A stretch of DNA of 64,000 nt from Muscardinus avellanarius (taxonomy: Eukaryota > Chordata > Mammalia > Rodentia > Gliridae): contig OY726574.1 of the NCBI GenBank assembly GCA_963383645.1, positions 59,104,394-59,168,393 of the forward strand, given 5' to 3'. Below the pieces are notes generated by a model that saw only the letters and a list, made by a program, of their open reading frames with translations, was not told where the DNA came from and made no database searches. Shown one piece after another: positions 33,972 to 46,685 of the stretch (its first letter is position 1; the number at the start of each line of letters is the position of its first letter). Position numbers and translations under genes: made by a program.

Positions 33972-33976
<5 letters not shown>
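33635..33976 (+). mobile_element. B1/ID SINE interrupted by duplicated sequence
   Basis: B1 start at 33635-33698 (GCCAGGTGTGGTGGCACACA) and the rest at 33858-33976 (GGGCTGAAGGTGCAGCCTGG) flank local-duplication copy B. Confidence 0.8.
33697..33853 (+). repeat. Local duplication, copy B, inside a SINE
   Basis: About 150 bp similar to 33078-33225, located in the middle of the SINE above. Confidence 0.85.
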
Positions 33977-33978
<2 letters not shown>

Positions 33979-34021
<43 letters not shown>

Positions 34022-34026
34022 ACACT
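33979..34026 (+). repeat. (CA)n microsatellite
   Basis: About 18 CA units plus a short imperfect extension; starts at the SINE 3' end. Confidence 0.97.
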
Positions 34027-34172
34027 CCAAAATCTAACAACAAACAAAATTAAAAAAATCCCTTTTAATTAGTGTATGCAGTAAGAAAAGATTAGAATAC
34101 ATAATATGAAAGAGAACATTTATTTATTACTATTTCCTGGGCAAACCTACAACAGATTCTCTCAGGCATTTA

Positions 34173-34439
<267 letters not shown>

Positions 34440-34963
34440 CTAAAGAAAAGGGGAGAGAAACAACAAGTCAGTCATCTCCCTGGCTCCCAGTCTGCGCTGG
34501 GTACAAGACTTACACCATCGCGACAGTGCCTGTACTTGAATAATTTAAATATGACAAATACTGCAGCCAGTTTTAAACAATCCCATTAAATAAGAGCCCC
34601 TTTGAGGATGACATCTGTCACCGTGGAGGTTTGCTGGAGTCAGATGTGCTCTCTGGGAGAGCTTAGTGGGCTGAACACCGCACCCAGCGCAGGCCTCGCA
34701 GGGGCCGGTGTGATAGTGACGGGCCACAGGCGGGCACGCTGGGCACTGTTCTGCTCGGTGCGTGCCAACTCTGCTGATCTTCCCCGTGCTGGGTAGTTTC
34801 CGCCATCCTCCCATGGTGCCGATGAAGAAACAAAGTATCAAGTCCCAGCTGCACACGTGCTCGCTGGTTCCAGAAGCAGAATTTTAGCTAATATTATACA
34901 AACAATAGGAGTCTTGACCTCTCCTTTGGGCACTTTGAGTACTGTTATTTCAAAAAGAGTCTC

Positions 34964-35184
34964 TTTTTTTTTTTTTTTTTTTTGCGGGCCTGGGGATGGA
35001 ACCCAGGGGCATTCGACCTTCGAGCTACACCACCTGTCCTAATTTTTATTCTTTATTTTCAAAAAGGGTCTCACTGAGCTGCAGAGGGCCTCACTGAGGA
35101 GCTGAGGCTGTCCGCAAACCTGGGTCCTCCGGTCTCAGCCTCCCGAATGCTGGGATTACAAACGTGCACCGCCACGCCCGGCTG
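34964..35184 (-). mobile_element. B1/ID SINE
   Basis: T19-type tail, GGCCTGGGGATGGAACCCAG head, GCCACGCCCGGCT end. Confidence 0.92.
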
Positions 35185-35189
35185 GGTCT

Positions 35190-35890
35190 CTTCATTTTTC
35201 ATACTTTATTGGTGCAACCTAATTCTACATTACAGTGGGATTCAAGGCCATACAGACATACCTGGTGTGTCCGCTCCAGACCATCTTCGTCCTTCCCACG
35301 CACGTTAGTGAGATTGGTGGTGAACCTGCTGCTAGGAGGTGACCCGGCTTAAGCTGTCCCCGCCTCAGCCCTCATTCCTCCCCTCCCACCCCCTCTCCCA
35401 GCTCCCTGCTTCCACTGGTTTCGCCCCTCATTTGTCTGAAGTCCCAATTTAGCTTTCCCTATGACAGGAAAACTTCGACCCCTGACTTTCTGAGATGGGC
35501 TGATGGCATTTATTCCCTAGTGCCACCCATTTTCTTGCAAACGAGAAAAGCCTGTTCTTCATCACGGCTGAGTAAAGTTTCATTGTGTTCTGTAGAGACC
35601 ACATCTTCGTTATCCATTCACCTGCTGATGGGCACCTAGGTTGGGCCCGTGTACTAGACCGGTCCTGTATAATAATGCCATGTAGGTCAGCATTGGGAAT
35701 GGTGCCGCTATGCACATGGGTGTGCGTGGATCACCATCGCATTCTGACTTCGTTTCTCTTGGAGATGGTGGGGAGAGGTAAGGCTGGGCCACACGGTGGC
35801 TCCACTCCTAGTCTTTTGAGGGAGCTCCACACTGATCTCCAGAGCGGTGGTACTGACTTACGATTCCACCAATGGTCCTTCACATGCCAT
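35190..35890 (-). mobile_element. L1 3' fragment (UTR and end of ORF2)
   Basis: Antisense: ACTTTATTGGTGCAACCTAA start, CT-rich UTR, then reversed ORF2 tail text (TTCATCACGGCTGAGTAAAG, ATTCACCTGCTGATGGGCAC). Same strand as the gene; inactive. Confidence 0.88.
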
Positions 35891-36239
35891 TATTTTCAGA
35901 GTAAAATGTACACATAAAATAGATTTTTTTGTCCCAATGCGCTCCCTGCAGCACCCTTCCATACACCCTTAGAAACATGACTTGTGTCCATAAGTATAGA
36001 AACTGCATACAGTTTCTTGAAAAATGGGCCAGAACTATCATCGCAGCTTTCTTTGGCACCCTGTGCCTTTCACCTTTGGTAATTTTCTAGGGGTGTGTGA
36101 TGCCCAGAGGTTGTCAGCTGTCTATCAAGCTCAAGAGATACACAGTGTATAATCTGTCTGTAATCTGCCCTTGTTAAATGTGTTCCTTTGAAATCAGGGT
36201 AAAATGATGTCTGGGGGGAAAAGACAGGATCAAGGCAGG

Positions 36240-36262
36240 CCTATCTATCTATCTATCTATCT
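36240..36262 (+). repeat. (CTAT)n microsatellite
   Basis: Five to six CTAT units. Confidence 0.95.
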
Positions 36263-36391
36263 CACTGCCTGTTGGAAGCATAGGGCAGGAGGGTCACAGG
36301 TTGGTCACACCTCGGAAGGCTTTTCTGTCTCATATTGACAGGGCCATCCCTGAGATTACTGGCTTTGCAGTACCATTAAAGCAGAGATGGA

Positions 36392-36617
36392 GGGCCGGGC
36401 CTGGTGGCACCGGTTATCATCCCAATGCTCGGGAGGCTGAAACAAGAGGATTGTGAATTGTGGTCAGCCTTAGATACTTAGTGAGACCTTCTGCAACTTA
36501 GTGAGACCTTGTTTCAAAATAAAGAATTGAAAATAGGGCTGAGGGTAGAACTCAGAGGTAGAATGACCCTGAGTTCCATTCCCAGTACCACCTCCCCCCC
36601 CAAAAAAAAAAAAAAAA
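36392..36617 (+). mobile_element. B1/ID SINE
   Basis: GGGCCGGGCCTGGTGGCACC start, GGGCTGAGGGTAGAACTCAG head, A15-type tail. Confidence 0.9.
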
Positions 36618-36629
36618 GCAGAGAGGGAG

Positions 36630-36803
36630 ACTGGCACAGTGGCACACAGTACTGGCAGGCTGAGACAGAAGGATCACAGGTTTGAGGCCAGCCTTAGCAA
36701 CTGAGCAAGACCCTGTTTCAAAATAGGAAAAAAAAAAAAAAAAAAGAACTCAGGGTATAGCCCAGAGGCAGAACACCCCTGGGTTCATTCCCTAGTGCGA
36801 GGC
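36630..36803 (+). mobile_element. B1/ID SINE, shortened
   Basis: First arm reduced (GACTGGCACAGTGGCACACA), A-rich linker, head CAGGGTATAGCCCAGAGGCA. Confidence 0.85.
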
Positions 36804-36809
36804 CAGCCC

Positions 36810-38630
36810 AAGATGGACATTTCCAGAATCAAAAGTAAAGATGTTGGTCTCTCTCTGGGAAACATTACGTTTACCAACAGAATATAATTGCTTTAGAATG
36901 AAGTATCTTACCTTGGAAACATATTATTCCATCGGATACAGAATTACTGTACAGGGATGGTAGGATATTACCATATAATAAAATTAGAGGAGCGCTCAAG
37001 GACCAGAAGCTGCCCCTGTTAATAGAAGGCTCTGCTGACAGTACTACCGCCTGGTGTTCACGGGCTGCTGGTCCGATCGATCGTTGAGTGCCAGCCCCTC
37101 TGTTCCCATGAGCTCAGAGGTGAGCAGCTCGTGCCAGGGTGGGAGGGCAGGCAGGAGGAGGGGCCAACTCAAGAGCCGCTCTTTGATTCATTCGATTTGA
37201 GATACAGAAGACATGTCTAGGAAATAGCCTTTGGTCTATGGGGGGGGGGTCTAATAGAACCTTTTTTACTATGATCTATTTTTACATCACCACAAGTGCC
37301 ACTGGTTATAGGAAATGGTGTCTCTTCCTGGGGAAAAGGAAGAAGGCACACACACCGCCTCTTCCTGTCTCCTCTAACGTTTGCTTTTCTGTGCCCCCAA
37401 ATCAGTCTGTTAGGGGTCAGATACCCCTTAGCAAATGGTGCTGGAGCAACCTCCCCTGTCTTCCTTCCCCTGGAGATCTTAGCCGGCTGAGAGCAAAGCT
37501 CCGATTTCTCTCTGAAACCTCGTGGCCAGCACAGCGCCTATCCAGCACGGGCCAGCAATTGGAAGCAAAGGTGAGCAGGAAATGTAAGTGGCAGGACTCG
37601 GAGGGGCTTTAAAAATCGAATGCAATGTCTAGTTTATCATCGCACAGCAACGACAATAAAAAAGAACCTTCTCATAACAAACGTTCCGCCACAGACCAGG
37701 GTAAGAAGTTAGTTTGATCAATTTTTGGCATTAGAAGCTGTAATAGCTTTTCTTGAGGAAAGGTGCATTTCCCTGTCAACAGATGCATTAAGCTCCTGTT
37801 AGCAGCAGCGCTGAAGGAAACTTGGATAGTTCACGCTGTCACCATGAAGAAGGGCCATGCTCTCCCATTCGCTTAGAATCCCGAGGGTACCGTGCAATCC
37901 TTCGGTATCTTGTGGTTCATGGGGCATTTACATCTACATTTTATTATCGTACACGACATATATGACCGAGACAAAGCCCATTACTAACATCACGTAACAA
38001 AGACATACTTCCTAAGTAAAAACCAAAGTATTTAGAGTATTTTCCCCAAGAAAAGGACCTGCGTCTAATAGGGGAATTTACTTTTTACACCGAGTTGTGG
38101 CATCCAAGACCACGATTCAGAATGTTTAAACGGGTCATAAAGCTTAGGGACTTTTGTGTCATCAATAGAAGAGAAGAATGTCGCTTAGTGCTGGAAATTG
38201 GCTCTAATTTAATTCAGTAAATTTCCTCCTTGAACTGATGGAGTGCGGCTGCATGGGAAAACGGGGTTGACAACTGAATCATCTGTGATACTTAATATTC
38301 AGATAAAACCCTGTAACGGGCCACATTTGCGCTTCCTTGGTTCTCTTCCTTAATTGGCATAATTTCAAATCATATTACTGAATGACAAAGGGACCGTCTG
38401 CTTTGATTCCGTAGCTATAGCAATGTGAAGCAATTTTACTTTTACCAAGAAGAACACGGATGCATCCTGAGTTGCACTTTTCTAAATGTATGCTCTAATC
38501 TTTTATTTATTTATTTTCAAGGCGGTAAATGAATCAAAGTGCACGATATGAGTCAAAAATAACTTATTCACTTCATTTCCTTTTTGTTTCCTTATCTTAG
38601 CCAGCTGGGGGAAGACTTGAAAATAAATTA
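36810..38630. other. Unique intronic sequence
   Basis: About 1.8 kb without a recognisable repeat; open stretches here lack splice context or homology I recognise. Confidence 0.6.
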
Positions 38631-38700
38631 GAGGAAGGAAGGAAGGAAGGAAGGGAGGGAGGAAGGAAGGAAGGAAGGGAGGGAGGGAGGGAGGGAGGAA
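38631..38700 (+). repeat. (GGAA)n/(GGGA)n purine tract
   Basis: Seventy bases of almost pure purine, alternating blocks of GGAA and GGGA units. Confidence 0.96.
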
Positions 38701-38703
38701 AAA

Positions 38704-38790
38704 AGCCAGCCAAGTGTGGTGGTGCACACCTATAATCCCAGTCCTTGGGAGGCAAGACAGAATCACAGGGGGGAGGGTCGCCTCAGCAAA
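38704..38790 (+). mobile_element. B1 fragment of a SINE
   Basis: GCCAGCCAAGTGTGGTGGTG and CCCAGTCCTTGGGAGGC; ID head lost. Confidence 0.75.
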
Positions 38791-39656
38791 CCTAGTGTCT
38801 GGTTCTCCTTTGTATTTTGATATCTTTACCCTCACTTACACCTGGCATAAAATAGAAAAGACATTCATTATCTGAGCGCAAAATAACTGAAAAGGTATAA
38901 TAATGACCCAGTAAATAAACAGAGCTACTGTTTATACACTGTTGTGAAAATATTCAAATGGCAGAGAGCTAGGCAGTCAATGTATCAGTACATCCGGGGC
39001 AGAGGCCCTGGCCAAGTCTTGGGGATCTTGCTAAGTGCCCAAGCCTTAGAGATGCTCCTCTGTGACGTACAAGATGATCCACAGACATCACCAATGAAAC
39101 CTGCATTGGCCCAGTGGACAACATTTTCTTGTCCTAGGTCACTGCTGATGGGTTTGCTCTCAGATGTCAACCAAAGAGCAGCCCCGCTTCCAGCAACTAA
39201 ACGTACAGAGCATAGATTTTCCTCTGTTGATCATCAGAGGTGGGATGTTTGCTTGAAAACCACCAGCTGCAATATTCTTCATTTCTAGACCCTACCCCTG
39301 ACCATGGAAGACACTGGCTTGCCTGAAAGCCTGGAATTACCTTCTTTTGAGTCCTAGAGTGAAAAGAATGAAATTGGTATTGTCTATTAGAGGTCAAACC
39401 CACCTCCCTATGGAGGAGCAATATGATCTTGTCAGCCAGAATCAGAATAGACTACCCCTGAACATTAAATATTGACCTTTTAATCACAGCCAAAGTGCCA
39501 GAATCCATCTCTAGAATCTTAGCAAATTGCATGCTTTGCTGATATAAGTTGTTATAAAAGCTTCCCTTGTATTTCCACGGGACTTTTATTCATGGCTTTT
39601 TAAATAGTAGCTAGCAGACCACATGCTCATTTTCTCACTGCTAAAACGTATGGAGA

Positions 39657-39896
39657 GAGCTGGGCGTGGTGGCACACGCTTGTAATCCCCGCGCTTAGGA
39701 GGCTGAGACAGGAGGATCGCACAGGTTCGAAGCCAGCCTCAGCTACTTAGTGAGGCTTTCGGCAACTTAGTGAGACCCTGTTTCAAAATAAAATATAAAA
39801 TAGGGCTGGGAGTATAGCCCGGAGGTAGAAAGCCTCTGGGCTCCACCCCCCAGTACCACAAAAAAATAAAAATAAGAATAAAAAATAAAATAAAAA
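39657..39896 (+). mobile_element. B1/ID SINE, CGCACAGG subfamily
   Basis: GGATCGCACAGGTTCGAAGC and GGCTGGGAGTATAGCCCGGA; tail of AATAAAAAT repeats. Confidence 0.92.
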
Positions 39897-40644
39897 GTAT
39901 GGAGAGTCTAGTAAAAGTATGACATGGAGTGAAAGCCTCTCTATTTATCCTAAAAACTGACCCTCTCCTACAGTTTGAATTCATCTCCTCTCTTCCCAAG
40001 GCACATCTTCAACATGGTACCCACTACCAGTCCATGAGACCATCCCAAGCCTGGATGGCTATTTTAGTTGGACTGTTAAAATCTTATTTGAAAGTGTGGG
40101 TCATATGTCAGCATGTTTAAACTTCAGAGACGGAATTCCTCAAAATCAGCCTGAATTTGCTGAGAGCCTGGAGGGTTTCCAGAAGGGGGGCATAAGCACT
40201 GGCTGACATAGGACAGATGTGATGCTTGGGTCTTGGGCCACAGGCTAAGTTTAGATGATGGGAAAGAGGGAGCATGGCAGTCCAGACAAAGAAAGGCACA
40301 TTCAGGGAAAGGGCAGAGACAGGGCCTGGATGGAGCAGAGTTTATGGCACAGAATGGAAGATGCTGTTGCCACAGGAAAGGCAGGGTGGCTAAGCGCGTG
40401 TGGTCAGGATAAGCTTCCAGCGGAACCGACATGCCATCAGAGGCCTGGCCTACCATGGGCTTTTATGGGCTTAGCCAATGGGTCAAAATAAGTTTTTAGC
40501 TGATGGGTAAAATAGGCTTGAACCCTGAAGAGTAAAATCTGCAATGAAAAACTGGGGCTTAAAAGGCAAACACGGATTTAGACCCTCAAAGGTTTTTTTT
40601 TTCATTAACCAAAGTAAAGACTTACATTAAAAATGACACTGGTG

Positions 40645-41256
<612 letters not shown>

Positions 41257-41516
41257 TTAGAATTAAAGAGCATTTAGATGACGTTCTTTCTTCCTATCAG
41301 CTGGCTGCTTTTCCTCTGTCTGGTGGGGCTGCAACGCTTCCCACTTACTCTCCTGCGATCTTAAAAGAAAACACCCCCTGGGCACTGGCAGATCCAGGCT
41401 GAGCATCTCCGACTCAAAAATCCAAAATTGGAATAAGTTTTAGTTCCAACATAATGCCCCAGGTGGAAAATTCCACACCTGACCTCAAGAAAGGGCCACA
41501 GTCAAAACCGAGGAGT

Positions 41517-41724
41517 GAGCTGGGCGGGGTGGCATATGCTTGAAATATCGGCACTTTGGGAGGCTGAGACCAGACCAGAGGACCGCAGGTTCAAGCACAG
41601 CCTCAGGCTCTCAGCAACTTAGTGTTTCCAAATAAAGTATAAAATAGGTCTGGGAGTATAGTCTGGAGGTTGAAAAGCCCCTGGGTTCCACCCCCAGTAC
41701 CACACACACACACACACACACACA
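41517..41724 (+). mobile_element. B1/ID SINE with CA tail
   Basis: GAGCTGGGCGGGGTGGCATA start, GGTCTGGGAGTATAGTCTGG head, then (CA)12. Confidence 0.9.
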
Positions 41725-41744
41725 AGAAAAATAATAATTTTAAA

Positions 41745-41832
41745 AAAGGGTGGGAGTTACAGCTCAGAAGTAGAATGCCTCCGGATTAAATCCCCTACAT
41801 TGCAAACAAAACAACAAAAAACCCAGATGTGA
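41745..41832 (+). mobile_element. ID-like head without body
   Basis: GGTGGGAGTTACAGCTCAGA AGTAGAATGCC, then ACAAA-rich tail; either an ID SINE or a broken composite. Confidence 0.7.
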
Positions 41833-41867
41833 TTAAAAAAAAAAAAGTGCAAAAATGACCTTCATAC

Positions 41868-42046
41868 TCGGGCGTGGTAGCAGGAGCTTATAATTCCAGT
41901 ACTTGAAATTGCAGGTTCGAGGCTAGCCTCAGCTACTTAACGAGGCCTTCTGCAACTCAGGGAGACCCTGTTTCAAAATACAGAATTAAAAAAAAGCGGG
42001 GGATGTAGCTTGGAGATAGACTACCCTGGGTTCAATCTCCAGTACT

Positions 42047-42077
<31 letters not shown>

Positions 42078-42098
42078 CAACAACAACAACAACAACAA
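41868..42098 (+). mobile_element. B1/ID SINE
   Basis: CGGGCGTGGTAGCAGGAGCT start, GGGGATGTAGCTTGGAGATA head, long A28(CAA)n tail. Confidence 0.9.
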
Positions 42099-42544
42099 AA
42101 AACCCTTTAAGCTGTATAATGTCTATATAAAACATAATTTTTTTTTTGTTGAAACTTGGATCCCATCCCAAGATATCTCATATATATGTTTATACACAAA
42201 TATTTTAAAATCTCCCCAAATACCTGAACTCCTTGATTTCAAGCGTTTTGGACAAGGGATGCTCAACTTGGACATAGGAAAAGAGGAGCCAGAAAAATGG
42301 ATTTATGGATTTAGAGGAAAATGTTACAGATGAACTCCTGGGTGTAGGTAGAGCTGGCCTACCCAGAACTTTCCCATATACAGACTTTCACCCCGCTAAA
42401 GTCCCTCTCTGTTTTTAAATATACTTTTACTGACGCTCGCTAGCAATAATCATGCACACGCGGTGTTTCCCTCGGGTCCTACCCCGCTCTCTGCTCTTCC
42501 ACGCACAAGTCACTGAGAAAGTCCCATTCTTAAGGCGCTGAAAT

Positions 42545-42640
42545 GAAGCCTGGGAAGAGCCGCTGCCAGATGCTGCCCCAGGCCCAGCCCAGCGCTGCCC
42601 GATGCCGCCCCAGGCCCGGCCAGCGCCCGCTCGCAGCCGC
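42545..42640 (-). repeat. GC-rich imperfect tandem duplication at an intron start
   Basis: Two copies of a roughly 35-bp unit containing GATGCYGCCCCAGGCCC lie within about 100 nt of the donor of exon 42647-42865. Confidence 0.8.
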
Positions 42641-42646
42641 GCTCAC

Positions 42647-42865
42647 CTGTGGCTCTTGTGCAGCTCTATAACCTTATCCTCCAGCTCTTTAGTGTGGTTC
42701 GGGGCAAAGCGGAACTCGCTGATGTAATCACTCCCACATTCGTCCGGGTCGTAGTCTCCAAGTTCTGACTGGACGGTGTAGGAGCCCAGCAGGGCGAGGG
42801 TCACAAAGGAACAGGGCAGCCTTCCGGACACGATGTCGTCCCGCAGCTGTAGGCAGAGGTAGTAC
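42647..42865 (-). CDS. EPB41L3: EPB41L3 exon, FERM F2 lobe (219 nt)
   Basis: Seventy-two full codons plus two split arginines. They run from [20 protein letters not shown] through [19 protein letters not shown] to KVIELHKSH, the all-helical acyl-CoA-binding-like F2 lobe. The acceptor is CTGGAAG|G and the donor CAG|GTGAGC. The exon is identical at the protein level to what I remember of human 4.1B, which makes it the best identifier of the gene. A GC-rich imperfect duplication sits just inside the downstream intron. Confidence 0.97.
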
Positions 42866-42999
42866 CTTCCAGGAGCCAGAAGGACAGGAGGACAGGTCAG
42901 CATCGGGCCACACGCCAAGGAGATGGGTCAGCAAATGGTGGCTAAACGGCTTCCCCATCCAACAATCACTGCAGGACCACTTTCTACCATCGCTACTTT

Positions 43000-43214
43000 T
43001 TTTTTTTTTTTGCGGGTCTGGGGATGGAACTCAGGGGCATTTGACCTCTGAGCTATACCCCCTACTCCATTCTTTATTCTTTATTTTAAAACAGGGTCTC
43101 ACTAAGTTGTGGAGGGCCTCACTAAGTAGTAGCTGAGGCTGTCCGCGAATCGCAATCCTCCAGTCTCAGCCTCCTGAATGCTGGGATGACAAGTGTGCCC
43201 ACCATGCCCGGCTT
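43000..43214 (-). mobile_element. B1/ID SINE
   Basis: T14 tail, GGTCTGGGGATGGAACTCAG head, CACCATGCCCGGC end. Confidence 0.92.
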
Positions 43215-43377
43215 CCCATCGCTATATTTTGATAGTTATTTTATTTATATTTGATCTAGATGTAAGGGGAAAACACTAGGCTACAAAATATAATATCTAA
43301 GGGCACCTAGAAGATGAGAATGTTCATAATAAAGTACAAAGTAAAAGAAATCCGAAGATTTGTATTTTCCCAATTTT

Positions 43378-43588
43378 TTTTGTGTGTGTGGTACTAGGGA
43401 TGGAGCCCAGGGGCATTCTACCTCCAAGCTGCACCCTCAGCCCTAGTTTTTATTCTTTATTTTGAAACAGGGTTTCACTGAGTTGCAAAGGGCCTCATAA
43501 GTAGCCGAGGCTGTCCTTGAACCGCAATCCTCCTGTCTCAGCCTCCCAAATGCTGGGATTACAAGTGTACACCAACACGCCTGGTTTC
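43378..43588 (-). mobile_element. B1/ID SINE
   Basis: GTGGTACTAGGGATGGAGCC head, CACCAACACGCCTGG end. Confidence 0.92.
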
Positions 43589-44185
43589 CTAACGTCTTTT
43601 AAAATAACTTTTCAAAGCAAATGAACAATGTGCGACGTACTTCCAGAATTCCTTCACTGGGAGATTATAATATAAAGATGCTTTTTATAATGCTTTATAA
43701 TATAAAGGTGTGTTTTGCTTTATAATACAAAGATGCTGCTTTTTGAACACAGTAGGGAGAATATGAGCAGGCTGAGAGCACAGGTCACCTCTGGGCTGGA
43801 CACCAGCATCCTGGAGCCCCCGCCCCCGCCCCAGGCTCCCATCCTGCCACGGCCGAGCTGATCCACAAGAACCTGCGGGTAAGAGGGAAGAACCCTAGAG
43901 CTACGAAGGAACCTGAGGAAATACTCGTGAGGGAGGCGGACGCTTGAGGCATCACTCCAGAAAACACTGCAGGCGAGGAACAACGGGGCTGCTGGATGGT
44001 CCAGCCTGCTCTTAAGCTGCTGGGTCCCGAGCTGGTCAAACGAGGCCTCATTTTAGCATCAGGATGACAGAACTTTCCATGGGACCGAGACTGTAGCTGT
44101 GTCTCTATTAACTCAACAGCTCTGCCTCTATCAACTCTCTTCTCATTTGCCTGCATTTTTGATCAGATTATCTCTGTGTGCTTCT

Positions 44186-44587
44186 TTTTTCTATGAGCTA
44201 TATCCCCCAGTCCTATTTTTTAGTTTTTTAAATTATTTTATTTTATTTTTTTTTTTTTTGGTGGTACTGGGGATGGAACCCAGGGGCCTTCTATCTTCGG
44301 GCTACACTCCCAGACCTATTTTATATTTTATTTGGAAACAGGGTCTCTTAAGCCAGCTGAGACTGGCTTTGAACCTGTGTGATCCTCCTGTCTCAGTCTC
44401 CCAAGCGCGGGGATGACAAGCGTGCGCCACCATGCCTGGCAGTTTTTTTTTTATTTTTTGAAACAAGGTCTCACTGAGTTGTGAAGAGCCTCACTAAGTA
44501 GCTGAGGTTGACTGCTGACCGTGATCACCTGGTCTCCACCTCCCAAATGCTGGGATTACAAGCACGAGCCAGCCACCACGCCCGGCC
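44186..44587 (-). mobile_element. SINE host split by younger SINE
   Basis: Head remnant GAGCTATATCCCCCAGTCCT at 44196-44215 and B1 body at 44445-44587 flank an inserted TTAAGCCAG-subfamily copy. Confidence 0.82.
44245..44442 (-). mobile_element. Inserted B1/ID SINE, TTAAGCCAG subfamily
   Basis: GGTGGTACTGGGGATGGAAC head, CTCTTAAGCCAGCTGAGACT block, CACCATGCCTGGC end. Confidence 0.9.
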
Positions 44588-44594
44588 TGTATGC

Positions 44595-45030
44595 TTTTTT
44601 TTAAATTGGTGCATTGTAGTCATCCATCTTAATGGGGTACAGGATGGTGGAGGCACACACACACACACACACACACACATCACTCATTTAGCCCGTCCTC
44701 CACTCCAACCCCATTCCTTCCCCCTCCCTCCTCCTCATGTTTGATTTAGTAACTGACTTTGACATACTTGTTAATGCACATCGTTGTACATTAGAGAATT
44801 TCCCTCTTCCCTCCCCCACCCCTCAGATAGGTCGCCTTATTTGCTCCTCTGTGGTTTCTTCTTCTTGGTCTAGAGTTCCTCGTATGACCCTTTTCTCTCC
44901 CTAGCTTCCACATATTAGGAAGGCATCCGATTTTCAACTTTTTGTGACTAATCTCATAATGTTCTCCAGTTCCATCTATTTCCCCACAAATTATGTGATT
45001 TTGTTCTTCTTTATGGCTGAGTAAAATTCA
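44595..45030 (-). mobile_element. L1 3' fragment
   Basis: Antisense terminus AAATTGGTGCATTGTAGTCA, CT-rich UTR, reversed ORF2 end TTCTTCTTTATGGCTGAGTA. A CA repeat has grown inside it. Confidence 0.87.
44653..44679 (+). repeat. (CA)n microsatellite
   Basis: About 13 CA units inside the L1 fragment. Confidence 0.95.
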
Positions 45031-45305
45031 TCTCCTTATAATAAGTATTTTCTCCTGTTTTAGGTATTTATTTTTATTTAGGTATCTTCCTAGAAACACA
45101 CTGATCTGAATACTAACTTTGAAGAACTACTAAATTAGTATCTGAGAATTTTGTCTCTAAGTAAACATTTCTTAAACTGGAAAAACAGAAACATTTTTAA
45201 ACTGGAGAAATAGAAACTATGTTCCATATGGTTTTGCCTTGGTATTATAAAATATCACCATCAATAGCTGACTTGTCTTCTCTGTTATTTTGTTATTCAG
45301 ATTTA

Positions 45306-45473
45306 TAAGAGCTGCACATTTCTGTAATCCTAGTCCTTGGGGGTCTGATACCAGAGGATCGCATGTTCAAAGCCAGCCTCAGCAACTTAGAGAGACCCAG
45401 CTTTCAAATAAAAAATAAAAACAGTCTAAGGGTGTAGCTTGGAGGTAAAATGCCCCTGGGTTCCATCCCCAGC
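45306..45473 (+). mobile_element. B1/ID SINE, 5' truncated
   Basis: Begins within the first arm (AGAGCTGCACATTTCTGTAA), head TAAGGGTGTAGCTTGGAGGT. Confidence 0.87.

Positions 45474-45520
<47 letters not shown>
45474..45520 (+). repeat. (CA)n microsatellite at SINE tail
   Basis: About 23 CA units immediately after the SINE. Confidence 0.97.
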
Positions 45521-45524
<4 letters not shown>

Positions 45525-46089
45525 ATAGACATAATATCAATTGCAACAAAACCCCAGGGTTACATGTTGACATTGCAAAAAACCCCAAGGTTAAGTGTTA
45601 ATACTGACGATTTTTAATAATACCTACCACACACTTTTCATATAAGAAATGAATTGTTATTCTGTTGAAACAGACTATTATCACCAAATCTTAAGGTCCC
45701 CTCTAAGTCTAATTTTGGGCTTCTGTAAAATATCCATGTAACCCAGAGATAATTAACTCTTAAGCATTTAACAGGTTCTACAAACATTGCACAGGAGATA
45801 GAAAGGAATCATTTGCTAAACTTTCAAATCCAGCCGTGTGTAGGCTCTACAAACACAAATTCTCCATAATGAAATAGCTTATCAATATTGACAAAAAAGT
45901 ATCTTTATGAGAAATGATTTCTTGCTGCCAATACAAAAGAAATCCTCTGGAACTAATTGCTACTGTTCTTCTAATATGTTGAAATTATTCTCAATTGCAG
46001 CAAATGACTAAGCTGTTTCTTTCTTTTCCTTTTTTTTGTGGTACTGGGGCTTAGAGTAGTTCCCCTTTAACGAACATCCGAGAAGGATG

Positions 46090-46685
46090 CGAGGTCAACT
46101 CCGGAAACGCTGCACACAGGGGTCATTTTATATGATCATAAACTCGCTACCAAACAGCATGGTCAGGGATCTAAGGCAGAATGCAGAGAGGTCTAGCCTT
46201 TCTGCCATGAGATTATCTCAAGAAGTCAATGGTCTGCAACCCAGAATAGTCACCTCACCCGGATGTGACCGCCTGGGTACACTGACTGCAAACCTCCAGT
46301 CTCTGCAACGATGAGAATTAAATTTCTAGCCGGGCGTGGTGGCGCACATTTGTAATCCCAGCATGGGCGTGGTGGCACACATTTGTAATCCCAGCATTTG
46401 GGAGGTTGAGACAGGAGGTTCCCGGTTCGCGGCCAGCCACAGATACTACTTAGTGAGGCCCTCTGCAATTCAGTGAGATCCTGTTTCAAAATATAGAATG
46501 AAAAATACGGCTGGGGGTGTAGCTCAGAGGTAGAATGGCCCTGGGTTCCATCTCAGTACCTCAAAAAAAAAAAAAAAAAAGAAAAGAAAAAGAAAAAGAA
46601 AAAGAAAAAGAGAATTAAATTTCTGTTATTTCTAAATCACTCAGTCTCTGGTACCCCATAAGAGCAGCCCAGGAGGACTAAGCCA
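46090..46685 (+). mobile_element. Old LTR-like element (MLT1/MaLR type), split by a SINE
   Basis: The 3' end GAGAATTAAATTTCTGTTAT... AGTCTCTGGTACCCCATAAG AGCAGCCCAGGAGGACTAAG resembles the terminus of MaLR (MLT1) LTRs. No viral genes are present. The 5' limit is uncertain. Confidence 0.55.
46328..46609 (+). mobile_element. B1/ID SINE with internal 5' tandem duplication
   Basis: Starts GCCGGGCGTGGTGGCGCACA, then repeats the GGGCGTGGTGGC...CCCAGCAT unit a second time. A-rich tail (GAAAA)n. Flanked by a perfect 15-bp duplication GAGAATTAAATTTCT (46313-46327, 46610-46624). Confidence 0.95.

Noticed and set aside
46090..46685. Endogenous retrovirus with coding capacity
   Set aside because: Only LTR-like text is present; no viral gene can be recognised around it.
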